The position numbers and the translations under genes were made by a program. 64,000 nucleotides of DNA. It comes from Bradyrhizobium sp. SZCCT0153. Its GTDB lineage: Bacteria > Pseudomonadota > Alphaproteobacteria > Rhizobiales > Xanthobacteraceae. Below the pieces are notes generated by a model that had not been told where the DNA came from, did no database searches, and saw nothing but the letters and a program-made list of their open reading frames with translations. Shown piece by piece: positions 16,793-26,140 of the stretch; within the stretch, counting starts at the first letter, position 1; the number at the start of each line of letters is the position of its first letter. Location: contig NZ_JAFCKS010000004.1 in NCBI RefSeq assembly GCF_018129995.1, forward strand, positions 310,001-374,000. Direction: 5' to 3'.

Positions 16793-18175
16793 ATGCTGTT
16801 CAACGACTACCCCTTCCTCCTGGTCTTCCTGCCGGCGGCACTGCTGATCTACCGCCTGGCCGATCCCTATCCGCGACTTCGGATCGGTGTCCAGGTCGCG
16901 CTGTCGCTCGCTTTCTATGCCTGGGGCAGCCCGTTCTTCATCCTGCTCCTGATCGCCTCGATCGCGATCAACTGGCTCGCCTCGGTCGCCTATAGCCGTA
17001 TGAAATGGTCCGGGGTTCTTACGCTCGTGATCGTGCTCGATCTCGCGGTGCTGGCGCTGTTCAAATACGCCAACTTTCTGCTTGCCAATCTCGGCTTCGT
17101 GCTCGGCTCGACACTTCCGGCGTTCGACATCGGGCTGCCGCTCGGCATCTCCTTCTTCACCTTCCACCACATCATGTATCTGGTCGATCTGAAGCGGGGG
17201 AAGGCGCCGCTCTATGCGCCCGATCGCTACGCGCTCTACATCGCCTTCTTCCCGCAGGCGATCGCCGGCCCCCTGGCGCGCTGGTCGGAGGTGATGCATC
17301 AGTTCGGCAGGCAGGTCTATGTGCCGGGCTGGCAGCGCCAGTTCTGCATCGCGACCTGCTTCATCGCGATCGGCCTGTTCGAGAAAGTCGTGATCGCCGA
17401 CAGCATCGCGCATCTGCTCGATCCGATCTACACGCAGGCCGCGAGCGGACCGCTTCCAAGCGGCGATGCCTGGCTCGCCTTCTGCTTCTCGTTCCAGATA
17501 TTGTTCGACTTCTCCGGCTATTCCGACATCGCGATCGGACTCGGCCTGCTGTTCGGGGTGCAGCTGCCGTATAATTTCAACGCGCCGCTGCGCTCGACCA
17601 ACATCCAGGACTTCTGGCAGCGCTGGCACATCACCCTGATGCTGTTCCTGCGCGACTACGTGTTCTATCCGCTGGTCAATCTGCGCCTCTTGCCGCGGCG
17701 CTGGCTCCCGGTGCAGTTCTTCGGCGCCATGCTGATCACGATGGCGCTGTGCGGCCTGTGGCACGGTGCGAGCTGGGCTTTCGTGTTGTGGGGCGTGCTG
17801 CACGGGCTCGCGCTGGTCGCCTGCACTCTGTGGCGCCGCTACGGCCCGGAGGTCCCGTCATGGCTCGGCTGGGCGCTCACCGTGCTGTTCGTGCTCGCGA
17901 CCGGGGTGATCTTCCGCGCCGGATCGGTCGAGGCGGCCAGGCATGTTTTTTCCGGGCTTGTCGAGCCGCTGCCGCTGGAGCGTGGAAAGCATCTGTGGCC
18001 GCTGATCGCGGCGCCGCTGTTCGCCTTCCTGTTGCCGGCGAGCCAGGACATCGTGGCGGTGCTCACGCGCCGCCCGAATCCGTGGCTCGCCGGTCTGCTC
18101 GGCCTTGGGCTGTTCGCATTGCTGCTTCAGATGGGTGGTCGGGATCTCCATGAGTTCGTCTATTTCAAGTTCTGA
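16793..18175 (+). CDS. MBOAT family O-acyltransferase (AlgI/DltB-like)
   Basis: This 460-residue protein is predicted to be a multi-pass inner-membrane acyltransferase. MBOAT proteins of the AlgI/DltB branch move an acyl group from a cytoplasmic donor to an acceptor on the far side of the membrane. The N-terminus MLFNDYPFLLVFLPAALLIY is the classic AlgI-like start. FFPQAIAGPLARWSEV, NFNAPLRSTNIQDFWQRWH (histidine 279) and GLWHGASWAFVLWG with the invariant histidine 324 are all present, so it looks active. It follows the desaturase by 45 bases, and the next gene, for an SGNH-type protein, starts inside its 3' end. MBOAT plus SGNH partner is the arrangement seen in DltB/DltD and alginate acetylation. 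The acyl donor is likely linked to the facing FAAL/ACP pair. Confidence 0.92.
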   Translation: MLFNDYPFLLVFLPAALLIYRLADPYPRLRIGVQVALSLAFYAWGSPFFILLLIASIAINWLASVAYSRMKWSGVLTLVIVLDLAVLALFKYANFLLANLGFVLGSTLPAFDIGLPLGISFFTFHHIMYLVDLKRGKAPLYAPDRYALYIAFFPQAIAGPLARWSEVMHQFGRQVYVPGWQRQFCIATCFIAIGLFEKVVIADSIAHLLDPIYTQAASGPLPSGDAWLAFCFSFQILFDFSGYSDIAIGLGLLFGVQLPYNFNAPLRSTNIQDFWQRWHITLMLFLRDYVFYPLVNLRLLPRRWLPVQFFGAMLITMALCGLWHGASWAFVLWGVLHGLALVACTLWRRYGPEVPSWLGWALTVLFVLATGVIFRAGSVEAARHVFSGLVEPLPLERGKHLWPLIAAPLFAFLLPASQDIVAVLTRRPNPWLAGLLGLGLFALLLQMGGRDLHEFVYFKF

Positions 18176-19163
18176 AACCGATCCCGGCTGGGGCCGGAGC
18201 CTGAAGGCGTGCCTGGGCGCGCTAGTCGGCGCTGCGCTGCTGGTGCTCGCTCTGATGGTGCTGGTCGACCCCTACGACAGCGGCAAGCTAGGGCTGCTCG
18301 GCATCGACGGCGTCGACAATCGCCTCACCCAGATCACGGCCGCGAGCCGCGCCAGGAATCCGGATTTCAATGCGGCCATCCTCGGCAATTCGACGGCGCA
18401 GATGATCGAGCCGGCGGAGTTGTCGCGCGCGACGGGCCTGCACTTCGTGCAGCTCCACATGACCGGTTCAATTCCGCGTCAACAGCTTGCGGTGCTCCAC
18501 TTCTTCCTGCGACATCACAAGCAGGTCGGCGCATTGGTGATCGTGGCCGATCCCGGCTGGTGCGAGCATGCGCGGCCGAAGGAGGAGGGCGGGGTCCCGT
18601 TTCCCGATTGGCTCTACGACAGAAGCGTCGTCACCTATGCGGTGCGGCTGATCTCCTGGCAGGCGATCGAGCAGGCATTTCAGCGCTTGAGCATCGGGCT
18701 TGGCCGGCGGCAGCGGATGAATCCCGACGGGTATTTCAGCTACGAGGACATCTGGCCGCCCGGCCAATTCAGGGAGATCAACTGGCCCAGGGATCCCCCG
18801 CCCGCCGCCTCGGCCGAGATACGAACGCGTTTTCCCGAGATCGATGCGCTGGCCGATATCGTCAAAGGCCTGCCGGCCGATGCGCCCGTCGTGATCGTCG
18901 TGCCGCCGACCTTCGCGGCCACCGTGCCGAAGCCCAGCACCGAGACAGCCTTGGAGCGCAGCGCCTGCGACGCCGCACTGAAGCAGGTGGTTGCGGGCCG
19001 ACCCCGCAGCAATTTCATCAGCTATCGGGTCGACAACGATCTGACGCGCGATCGCGCCAATTTCGCCGACTTCATTCACTACCGCCCGAAGCTCGCGCGC
19101 AGGATCGAGCAGGGCATCGCCGCGAGTCTGCGTGACGGGGAGAGCGCGCGGATCGATTTCTGA
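18150..19163 (+). CDS. Membrane-anchored SGNH-like protein (DltD/AlgJ-like partner of the MBOAT)
   Basis: The 337-residue product starts with a serine-rich tip, then one hydrophobic anchor (about residues 20-38) and a large extracytoplasmic domain. I do not recognise a named family, but SGNH-hydrolase features are visible: AILGNSTAQMI with Ser81 at the place of the GDS serine, and late NFADFIHYRP with Asp307 and His310 in the DxxH spacing of the catalytic pair. Proteins of this type partner MBOATs (DltD, AlgJ/AlgX) and complete acyl transfer on the outer side of the membrane. The gene overlaps the end of the MBOAT gene by 26 bases, so translation is coupled. The ATG at 18150 is the likely start; an upstream in-frame start would precede a stretch of the MBOAT code. 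It ends 12 bases before the convergent ligase. Confidence 0.75.
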   Translation: MSSSISSSETDPGWGRSLKACLGALVGAALLVLALMVLVDPYDSGKLGLLGIDGVDNRLTQITAASRARNPDFNAAILGNSTAQMIEPAELSRATGLHFVQLHMTGSIPRQQLAVLHFFLRHHKQVGALVIVADPGWCEHARPKEEGGVPFPDWLYDRSVVTYAVRLISWQAIEQAFQRLSIGLGRRQRMNPDGYFSYEDIWPPGQFREINWPRDPPPAASAEIRTRFPEIDALADIVKGLPADAPVVIVVPPTFAATVPKPSTETALERSACDAALKQVVAGRPRSNFISYRVDNDLTRDRANFADFIHYRPKLARRIEQGIAASLRDGESARIDF

Positions 19164-19175
19164 ACAACTGGCGGC

Positions 19176-20876
19176 TCAAGCAAGCTGTTCGAATCCGCCC
19201 TCGAGCCAGAGCTTGCGGGCCAGCTTGCGCTGGATCTTGCCACTCGTGGTCTTCGGCAGCGCGCCGGGCCGGATCAGCGCGATGTGCCGCGCGGAAATCT
19301 CGTGGTTGTCGGCGACGGCCTCGCGGATCCGGCCCTTGATCTCTTCGGTGTCGATCGTGTGGCGCGCGGTGCGCTCGACCTCCTGGACGATGACGAGGGT
19401 CTCTTCGCCGCTCTCGTCCGGCACCGAGAACGCCGCGCCGCAGTTTTCGCGCAGCGGGCCATCGAGGGACTGCACCGTGCGCTCGATGTCCTGCGGATAA
19501 TGGTTGATGCCGCGGATGATGAGGAGGTCCTTGATCCGGCCAGTGACGAACAATTCGCCTGTCACGTCGACGAAGCCGAGGTCGCCCGTGCGCAGCCACG
19601 GCCCGCCCTCGCCGGCGATCTCCGCATTGAGCCCCGCGCGCGTCGCTTCGGCGTTGCGCCAATAGGCGCGGGCGATGTTGGCGCCATTCACCCATATCTC
19701 ACCGACGCGGTCGGCGGGCAGGCGTGTGCACTTGTCCGCGTCCACGATGGCGATCCTCTCGCCGGTGAGCGCGCGCCCGCAGCCGACGGCGATTTGCGTA
19801 TCCCCTGCGTCGGAAGGTTCTTCCATCGCATGTTCCTGCAGCGCCGCACGGCTGACAGGGCGCGTGACATGGCCGCCGCCGCGCCGTCCGCCGGAAATCA
19901 GCAGCGTCGCCTCCGCCATGCCGTAGGCCGGATACATCGCGCGCGGATCGAAGCCGTGCGGCGCGAATGTCGCGATGAATCGTTCGATGGTCTGCGAGCG
20001 CACCGGCTCCGCACCGTTGAGCGCGATCTTGAGCGAGGACAGGTCGACGCCCTCCATCTGGTCGGCGCGATAGCGACCGACGCAGAGGTCGAAGCCGAAA
20101 TTGGGGCTGCAGGCGACTTCGGCGCGATAATGCGAGATCGCGCGCAGCCAGCCGAGCGGCCGCTGCATGAACGCGTTCGGCGCCATCAGCACGCAAGTCG
20201 CCCCGACATAGAGCGCCTGCAGCGCGTTCAGGATCAGTCCCATGTCGTGATAGAGCGGCACCCAGTTGACGTAGGTCGATCGGCTGGTGTTGCCGAGCGC
20301 GAGCCGGATCATCTCGAGATTGGCGAGCAGATTGGCATGGCTCACCATCACGCCCTTCGGCTCGGAAGTGGAGCCCGAGGTGTATTGCAGCAAGGCGACG
20401 TCGTCCTGCGCCGGCTCGGGAAGTGCAACTGTCTCGGCGTCGGCCGCGCTCGGACCGACCTCGATCCAGCGAATGTTCTCCTGCGCGAAGCGCGCTTGCA
20501 GATCGCCACGGAGCGCGACGGCTGATGTGGTCAGTGCTACCGCCGGCGTGCAATTGGCGAGGATCGCGGCGCTGGCGTCGCGCGCGCCGTTTCGCCGCGG
20601 CATCATCATCGGCACGGCAATGATACCCGCCATCAGGCAGCCGAAGAACGCCACCATGAACTCGATGCCGGGTGGAAACACCAGGACGGCACGCTCACCG
20701 GGCCGCGCGGTCGCGATCAGGCGCGCGGCGAGCATGCATGCGGAGTGATGCAACTGGCGGAAGGTCAGGACAGCTTCCTCCGTCCCGCGATCGGAAACGA
20801 AGACATAGGTACGGTCGTCGCCCTGCTCCTCCGCGCGCCGGGCCAGCAGTGCCACGAGCGAGCGGAAGCTTTCCAT
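19176..20876 (-). CDS. Fatty acyl-AMP ligase (FAAL-like)
   Basis: This adenylating enzyme should activate a fatty acid with ATP and hand it to the carrier protein encoded just upstream. The 566-residue product has the acyl-adenylate core: YTSGSTSEPKGV at residues 165-176, YHDMGLI, YGMAEATLLISG, WLRTGDLGFV, and the hinge region GRIKDLLIIRGINHYPQDIE. The last motif and the SEPKGV form are typical of fatty-acyl-AMP ligases rather than acyl-CoA synthetases. The C-terminal lysine region GKIQRKLARKLW is present. It starts 25 bases after the carrier gene and faces the MBOAT/SGNH genes, ending 12 bases from them. No polyketide or peptide synthetase module is present here, so transfer to the membrane acyltransferase is the plausible use. 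Confidence 0.9.
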   Translation of the reverse strand: MESFRSLVALLARRAEEQGDDRTYVFVSDRGTEEAVLTFRQLHHSACMLAARLIATARPGERAVLVFPPGIEFMVAFFGCLMAGIIAVPMMMPRRNGARDASAAILANCTPAVALTTSAVALRGDLQARFAQENIRWIEVGPSAADAETVALPEPAQDDVALLQYTSGSTSEPKGVMVSHANLLANLEMIRLALGNTSRSTYVNWVPLYHDMGLILNALQALYVGATCVLMAPNAFMQRPLGWLRAISHYRAEVACSPNFGFDLCVGRYRADQMEGVDLSSLKIALNGAEPVRSQTIERFIATFAPHGFDPRAMYPAYGMAEATLLISGGRRGGGHVTRPVSRAALQEHAMEEPSDAGDTQIAVGCGRALTGERIAIVDADKCTRLPADRVGEIWVNGANIARAYWRNAEATRAGLNAEIAGEGGPWLRTGDLGFVDVTGELFVTGRIKDLLIIRGINHYPQDIERTVQSLDGPLRENCGAAFSVPDESGEETLVIVQEVERTARHTIDTEEIKGRIREAVADNHEISARHIALIRPGALPKTTSGKIQRKLARKLWLEGGFEQLA

Positions 20877-20901
20877 GTGGGGTGCGCGGCTTCAGCCGCC
20901 C

Positions 20902-21156
20902 TCAGGCGGCGGAGCGGATGGCGCGCTTGTCGGCGAGAAATCGCGACAAGGCCTCAACGGTCGGATGGTCGTAGAAGTCGTCCGTCGACAGTTCGAGGTC
21001 GAGCTTCTCCTCGAGCTCCATCATGAGGTAGACCAGCATCGCCGAATCGAGGCCGAGACGGTTGAATTTCGTGCCGGTGTCGACGCGGTCCCTCGAAATT
21101 CGCAGGATATTCGCCAGGGCGGTAACGCAGAAATCCGAAATCTGCTCGCGTGTCAT
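20902..21156 (-). CDS. Acyl carrier protein paired with the fatty acyl-AMP ligase
   Basis: The 84-residue product is a stand-alone phosphopantetheine carrier. The attachment site is LGLDSAM with Ser38, in the expected place between helices 1 and 2, and the acidic recognition helix (MMELEEKLDLEL) follows. Its C-terminus DDFYDHPTVEALSRFL is the common helix-3/4 pattern of PKS/NRPS-type carriers rather than the housekeeping AcpP. I chose the ATG at 21156 because GGGA lies at normal distance before it; an in-frame ATG 18 codons upstream (21210) would add an unrelated stretch. It is the first gene of a two-gene unit with the FAAL, and corresponds in role to DltC in a Dlt-like scheme. Confidence 0.85.
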   Translation of the reverse strand: MTREQISDFCVTALANILRISRDRVDTGTKFNRLGLDSAMLVYLMMELEEKLDLELSTDDFYDHPTVEALSRFLADKRAIRSAA

Positions 21157-21432
21157 GTCATGTCCCAGAAACAACGGGAACGACAATACGGGCGACCCCC
21201 TGGTTGTCAATTTGCCCGGAACGCCGCTGCGTTGAAGGTTGGGGACTGTTGCTTTCCTGCGTCGTCCGACTGCTCAATTCAGGCGCAAACAGGCGCGACG
21301 TTCCGCAGTCGCGTCCCCAAATGACGATTTGACGGGGGAGGAGCAGCCGCGCTCGCGCTGAACGAATCAGCAGTCACGGCGCTCTTGCGTGCCGAAGATC
21401 GTCGAGCGCGGCAAGCGCTGCGCTCGGACGCG

Positions 21433-22224
21433 TCAGTTCTGATAGTAATAGCCGCGCGGCTGATAAACCTGCCGGGGCTGTGGCTGATAATAGTAGCCCT
21501 GCTGGCCGGTGCCTTGATTGTAGTACTGCTGCGGCTGCTGCTGATAGACCTGCGCGTCATAGAGCGGGCGGCTGCCGCGCGGCGCCGGATAGCGCGCGCC
21601 GGTATCGCTGCCGTCGGCCGGGTAGATGTAGTTGTCGTCCTGCGGCATGTAGCGGCGGGCGGGCGCGGCCTGAGGCATCAGGTTCACGGGATCGCCTGAC
21701 GTTGCGTACTGGTTTTCGGCCGGCTGTGGCGCACGGGCCACCGCCGTGGGGTTGCGGCCGCGCGGATTGCGGGCCAGCGCCACCTGCGCCGAGCCGGTCA
21801 ACGTTACCGTCGTGTTGAGCACGCCCTGCTGCTGCACCAGCGCGTAGAGCGTCGAGGCATTCTGGCGCGACAGCCGTACGCAGCCGTGCGAGGCGGGCGA
21901 GCCGAGCCGGCCGACCGAGTCGGTGCCGTGGATGGCGTGGCCGACCTTGGTGAAGAAGATCGCGTGCGGCATCGGCGCGTCGTCGAATTCCTTGGAGTAG
22001 TGATCCTCTTCCATGCGGAAGGCGCGGAACGCGCCGCTCGGCGTCTCGCGTGAGGGGATGCCGGTCGACACCGGCCAGCGATAGCGCGCGACGCCGTCGA
22101 CTGCGACGGTCATCTGCTGATTGTCCTTGTCGACGGTGATCTCGACCTTGGCCTGCGCGGCGCCTGCGCTCAAAAGCATCAGGGAGGTGAAAGCGATGAA
22201 AAATGAACGCATCTGGAAACGCAT
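21433..22224 (-). CDS. L,D-transpeptidase (YkuD domain)
   Basis: The enzyme should form 3-3 peptidoglycan crosslinks, or attach outer-membrane proteins to peptidoglycan, in the periplasm. The 263-residue product has a signal peptide (residues 1-25, ending AAQAK), and a YkuD domain with the catalytic motif: His99 in HAIHGTD and SHGCVRLS with nucleophile Cys115. The tail after residue 160 is low complexity, rich in Gln, Tyr and Pro (YNQGTGQQGYYYQ). This is common in rhizobial family members. I chose the ATG at 22224 with an AGGA before it; the frame is open a further 86 codons upstream but without export signal. The start faces the glycine-zipper gene on the opposite strand across a 303-base gap. 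Confidence 0.93.
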   Translation of the reverse strand: MRFQMRSFFIAFTSLMLLSAGAAQAKVEITVDKDNQQMTVAVDGVARYRWPVSTGIPSRETPSGAFRAFRMEEDHYSKEFDDAPMPHAIFFTKVGHAIHGTDSVGRLGSPASHGCVRLSRQNASTLYALVQQQGVLNTTVTLTGSAQVALARNPRGRNPTAVARAPQPAENQYATSGDPVNLMPQAAPARRYMPQDDNYIYPADGSDTGARYPAPRGSRPLYDAQVYQQQPQQYYNQGTGQQGYYYQPQPRQVYQPRGYYYQN

Positions 22225-22527
22225 TTGAATCCTGGCCTCCGGCCTGTTCACGCCAGGCGCTGCGGCTCTCCGTCCCCCGGCCTGCAATATGCCTGCAATC
22301 CGGCTTTCGTTCCAGCGGCCTGGGCACCCATCGTTAACGTGGCGCCGGGCGTAAGCAAGGCCGCTTGTGCCGTGCCGCGTGCGGCAGCGGTGACATTTTC
22401 GCGAGCGCGGCTGTTCATGATGGCGCCAATTTGTCACGAAGGCGCAACCAATTGGCCGCATCGGCGTTGACACTGAGCCCACCTTTGCCAGCGGCTTTCG
22501 TCGCGGGCTTACCCATTAGGAAACGTG
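22225..22527. promoter_or_regulatory. 303-base divergent intergenic region
   Basis: This gap separates the L,D-transpeptidase gene (leftward) from the glycine-zipper protein gene (rightward) and should hold both promoters. I see no convincing gene, tRNA or strong inverted repeat in it, and no clear sigma-70-like box pair. The only short signals I can defend are the two ribosome-binding sites at its ends, AGGA-type in each case. Confidence 0.4.
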
Positions 22528-22851
22528 ATGAACAAAGCTCGTGTCACCGCCGCTTCGTTGCCGGCCGGTTTACCCGGCCGCCTGCTCCTTGCAGGCGCCG
22601 CTATCGTTCTGACCCTGACGTGCCTGCCGCATCCCGGCCACGCCCAAGGCATCGTGCGCGGCGCCCAGGAAGGTTCGTATGAAGGCAACCGCATCGCCGG
22701 ACCGGTGGGCGGCGCGGTCGGGGGTGTCGTCGGGGCCGGCGTTGGCGGAGCCGTAGGTGCCGTGGATGGTATCCTGGGCATTCCCTATCACGGCCATCGC
22801 CGCTGCCGCGGCTATTACGACGGCCACAACCGCTTCCACTGCTACCGGTAA
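22528..22851 (+). CDS. Small secreted glycine-zipper protein, unknown function
   Basis: The 107-residue product starts with a long signal peptide (hydrophobic GRLLLAGAAIVLTLTCL, probable cleavage after GHAQ). It then has a glycine-zipper-like run, VGGAVGGVVGAGVGGAVGA, and a short C-terminal part with His, Arg and Tyr and two cysteines (RRCRGYYDGHNRFHCYR). Glycine zippers are common in outer-membrane lipoproteins and pore-forming peptides, but there is no lipobox. The ATG at 22528 is preceded by TTAGGAAACG, a good ribosome-binding site. It is divergent from the L,D-transpeptidase gene and convergent with the ABC exporter genes. Function unknown; an envelope role is likely. Confidence 0.75.
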   Translation: MNKARVTAASLPAGLPGRLLLAGAAIVLTLTCLPHPGHAQGIVRGAQEGSYEGNRIAGPVGGAVGGVVGAGVGGAVGAVDGILGIPYHGHRRCRGYYDGHNRFHCYR

Positions 22852-22860
22852 TCCGCAGCA

Positions 22861-22898
22861 GTCATCCGGGGCTCGCGCTTGTCGCGCCCCGGAATGAC
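22861..22898. terminator. Palindrome between convergent genes
   Basis: GTCATCCGGGGC at 22861-22872 pairs with GCCCCGGAATGAC at 22886-22898, giving a stem of about 11-12 base pairs with a 13-base loop. It lies nine bases after the glycine-zipper gene and just before the stop of the ABC permease on the other strand, so it can end transcripts from both sides. The sequence also resembles the dispersed 'TCATTCCGGGGC' palindromes. Confidence 0.65.
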
Positions 22899-22900
22899 GG

Positions 22901-23658
22901 TCAGTTCTTCAGCCGATACCCTGTCCGGAAGATCCACCAGATCACGACCAGGCAGATCACGAGGAACGCGGTCGTCATGCCGATGCTGACGGCGACGCTG
23001 ACGTCGGCGATCTCGTAGAAGCTCCAGCGGAAGCCGGAGATCAAATAGACGACCGGGTTGAGCAGCGCCACCGTGCGCCAGGCGGGCGGCAGCATGTCGA
23101 TGGAATAGAAGCTGCCACCGAGGAAGGTCAGCGGCGTCACCACCAGCATCGGGATCATCTGCAGCTTCTCGAAGCCGTCGGCCCAGATGCCGATGATGAA
23201 GCCGAACAGACTGAACGTCACCGCCGTCAGCACCAGGAAGGCGAGCATCCAGACCGGATGATGGATGTGCAGCGGGACGAACAGGCCGGCTGTCGCCAGG
23301 ATGATGAGGCCCAAAATGATCGACTTGGTCGCGGCCGCGCCGACATAGCCGAGCACGATTTCGTAATAGGAGATCGGCGCCGACAGGATCTCGTAGATCG
23401 TTCCGGTGAATTTCGGAAAGTAGATGCCGAACGAGGCGTTCGCGATGCTCTGGGTCAGCACCGAGAGCATGATCAGGCCGGGCACGATGAAGGTGCCATA
23501 GCTCACGCCCTCGACCTGGCTGATGCGCGAGCCGATCGCGGCGCCGAACACCACGAAATACAGCGAGGTCGAGACGACCGGCGAGACGATGCTCTGCAGC
23601 AACGTACGCCAGGTGCGCGCCATTTCGAACAGATAGATGGCGCGGATGGCGCGGTGAT

Positions 23659-23662
<4 letters not shown>
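22901..23662 (-). CDS. ABC-2 type transporter permease
   Basis: This 253-residue inner-membrane protein is the permease of a two-gene exporter. It has six hydrophobic segments and matches the ABC-2 (NodJ/DrrB/YadH-like) class, with characteristic stretches SPVVSTSLYFVVFGAAIG, VPGLIMLSVLTQS and LGGSFYSIDMLPPAWRT. The substrate is unknown; polysaccharides, lipo-oligosaccharides and drugs are all exported by this class. The start codon overlaps the stop of the ATPase gene (ATGA at 23659-23662), so the two are translationally coupled. It ends beside a palindromic terminator shared with the convergent neighbour. Confidence 0.92.
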
Positions 23663-24582
<920 letters not shown>

Positions 24583-24871
24583 GATGGCCGCAAGCCTGAG
24601 GGGCAAATGGTGGGGGAGGGAGGCTGGAACCTGCCGGTAACGGGGGGCCAGCGGAGCCCTGAGATAGGAATGCCCTTACCGGGCCGCAATCGGCTGGAGA
24701 AAAATGGTCTCAAAACAGGCCCTTACGTGGCAGGTTTCGGGCAAGTGTTGCGCGATGGTCACTGCTTGCTGCTAAGATTGCTGCTCACGCGGCTCTTTGT
24801 TGCGTCTGCGAGCAGGCCATGGCTACGATTCCGGCCAATCGCAAAGCGCATCGTCCCCAGGGAAAACATCG

Positions 24872-25594
24872 ATGAGACCGAACGGCCGTCACACCGCGGG
24901 CGCCAGCCAGCTGTCCGCCCTCCGTGCGTGGGCGATGGGCCTGCTCCTGCTGTCAGCTGTTGCCATCAGCCCGACCACCGCCAAGGCGGCGCCGAGCCAG
25001 GCGGCCGCGACGACGCACGTCTATCTGCTCCGCGGCGTGCTCAACATCTTCTCGCTCGGGCTCGACACCATCGGCGCCCGGCTCCAGGCGCAGGGCATTC
25101 CGGTGACGGTCGCGAATTTCGTGTCCTGGTCCTCGCTCGCGGATGAAGCCGCGACCGCCTACAAGGCCGGCCGGCTCAAGACCATCGTCCTGGTCGGGCA
25201 TTCCTCGGGTGCGACCGCGCTGCCGGACATGATTGCCAAGCTCAACCAGCTCGGCGTGCCCGTGAAGCTCGCGATCGGCCTCGATTCCGTGTTCAAGACC
25301 AAGCTCTCGACCGGCGCCGAGCGCTACATCAACATCTATATCGGCGACGGCCCCGGCGAGCCGGTGCGGGCCGCGGCGGGCCTGCGCGGCAAGCTCGACA
25401 ATGTCGACGTCCGCGGCTCCGGCGTCGGTCACATCTCGATCGACAAGAACGAGGCGATCCAGCGCCGCGTCATCGCCGAGATCGACGCCGCCATCATGCG
25501 CTCGCGCGCGCCGGCTGCTCACGTCGCCGAACCCGGCGCCCCCGCCGCGCCGCGGCAGGCGCGCTCGGCGGCGGCAACGGCGCCGCGGAACTGA
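24872..25594 (+). CDS. Secreted alpha/beta-hydrolase-like protein, unknown substrate
   Basis: The 240-residue product has a signal peptide (hydrophobic AWAMGLLLLSAVAIS, cleavage near AKA) and a compact alpha/beta-hydrolase-like domain. It opens with VYLLRGVLNIFSLGLDTIGA and has the nucleophile elbow VLVGHSSGATALPDM with the serine in GHSSG. A later HISID stretch may supply the histidine. The tail is Ala/Pro-rich. The family resembles uncharacterised lipase/thioesterase-like rhizobial proteins. A clear paralogue with a LysM-like tail lies at 32025-32969 (see there). The ATG at 24872 gives a clean export signal. It is convergent with the PRC-barrel gene. Confidence 0.78.
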   Translation: MRPNGRHTAGASQLSALRAWAMGLLLLSAVAISPTTAKAAPSQAAATTHVYLLRGVLNIFSLGLDTIGARLQAQGIPVTVANFVSWSSLADEAATAYKAGRLKTIVLVGHSSGATALPDMIAKLNQLGVPVKLAIGLDSVFKTKLSTGAERYINIYIGDGPGEPVRAAAGLRGKLDNVDVRGSGVGHISIDKNEAIQRRVIAEIDAAIMRSRAPAAHVAEPGAPAAPRQARSAAATAPRN

Positions 25595-25692
25595 TCGTTA
25601 GCCAGGAATAGCCACTCATCACGCCGCCGTCGACTTCGTTGTCGGCGTCGTCGTCGTTTTGTCTTTCGCGAATGTGCCATCGCCAAAGAAGA

Positions 25693-25725
25693 GAAAGGCC
25701 CGCCGCGGTAGCGGCGAGCCCTTTC
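25693..25725 (-). terminator. Rho-independent terminator of the PRC-barrel gene
   Basis: Read on the minus strand, an imperfect GC-rich hairpin (GAAAGGGCTCGCCGC, a short loop, then GCGGCGGGCCTTTC) is followed by the T-rich tail TCTTCTTTGG. It begins 22 bases after the stop of the PRC-barrel gene and has the form of a factor-independent terminator. On the plus strand it is too far from, and lacks a T tail for, the hydrolase gene ending at 25594. Confidence 0.65.
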
Positions 25726-25747
25726 GAAGCGTTGAGCCCAGCTGCGG

Positions 25748-26140
25748 TTACTTCTTCTCGGGCACCCAGGTCGTGCTGGCCTTGTCGTACTTGAAGCCCG
25801 GGGCCTCCTTGAGGCTGTCCTTGGACTCGTCGAGCGTCAGCCACCATTTGTCGTTCTTCTTGGTGGTCTTGACCGCGCTGAAGGGAATGATGACGTCCTT
25901 CTCGCCGGCGCCCAGGAAGCCTCCGACGCCAAGGACAAGCCCAGTGATCTTGCCGGACTTGTCGACGAGCACGTCATCGATGTCGCCGATCTTGCTTTCC
26001 TTGGGATCGTAGACGGCCTGCTTGTAGTAGTTGGTCACCGTCCAGCTTTCCGACGGCGCCGATTTCACGGTGGTCGTTGCTGCATGGGCGGCAGTCGCGG
26101 CGGCAGCAGCGAGAGCACATGCCAAAGCCAGCTTTTTCAT
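25748..26140 (-). CDS. Secreted PRC-barrel domain protein
   Basis: The 130-residue product has a signal peptide (MKKLALACALAAAAATAAHA) and one PRC-barrel domain, visible as AVYDPKESKIGDIDDVLVDK followed by KITGLVLGVGGFLGAGEKD and IPFSAVK. Single PRC-barrel proteins with export signals are abundant in rhizobia; their role is unknown, with envelope stress or binding roles proposed. The ATG at 26140 has GGAGACC before it. A terminator hairpin follows the gene. It is divergent from the metallopeptidase gene. Confidence 0.88.
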   Translation of the reverse strand: MKKLALACALAAAAATAAHAATTTVKSAPSESWTVTNYYKQAVYDPKESKIGDIDDVLVDKSGKITGLVLGVGGFLGAGEKDVIIPFSAVKTTKKNDKWWLTLDESKDSLKEAPGFKYDKASTTWVPEKK

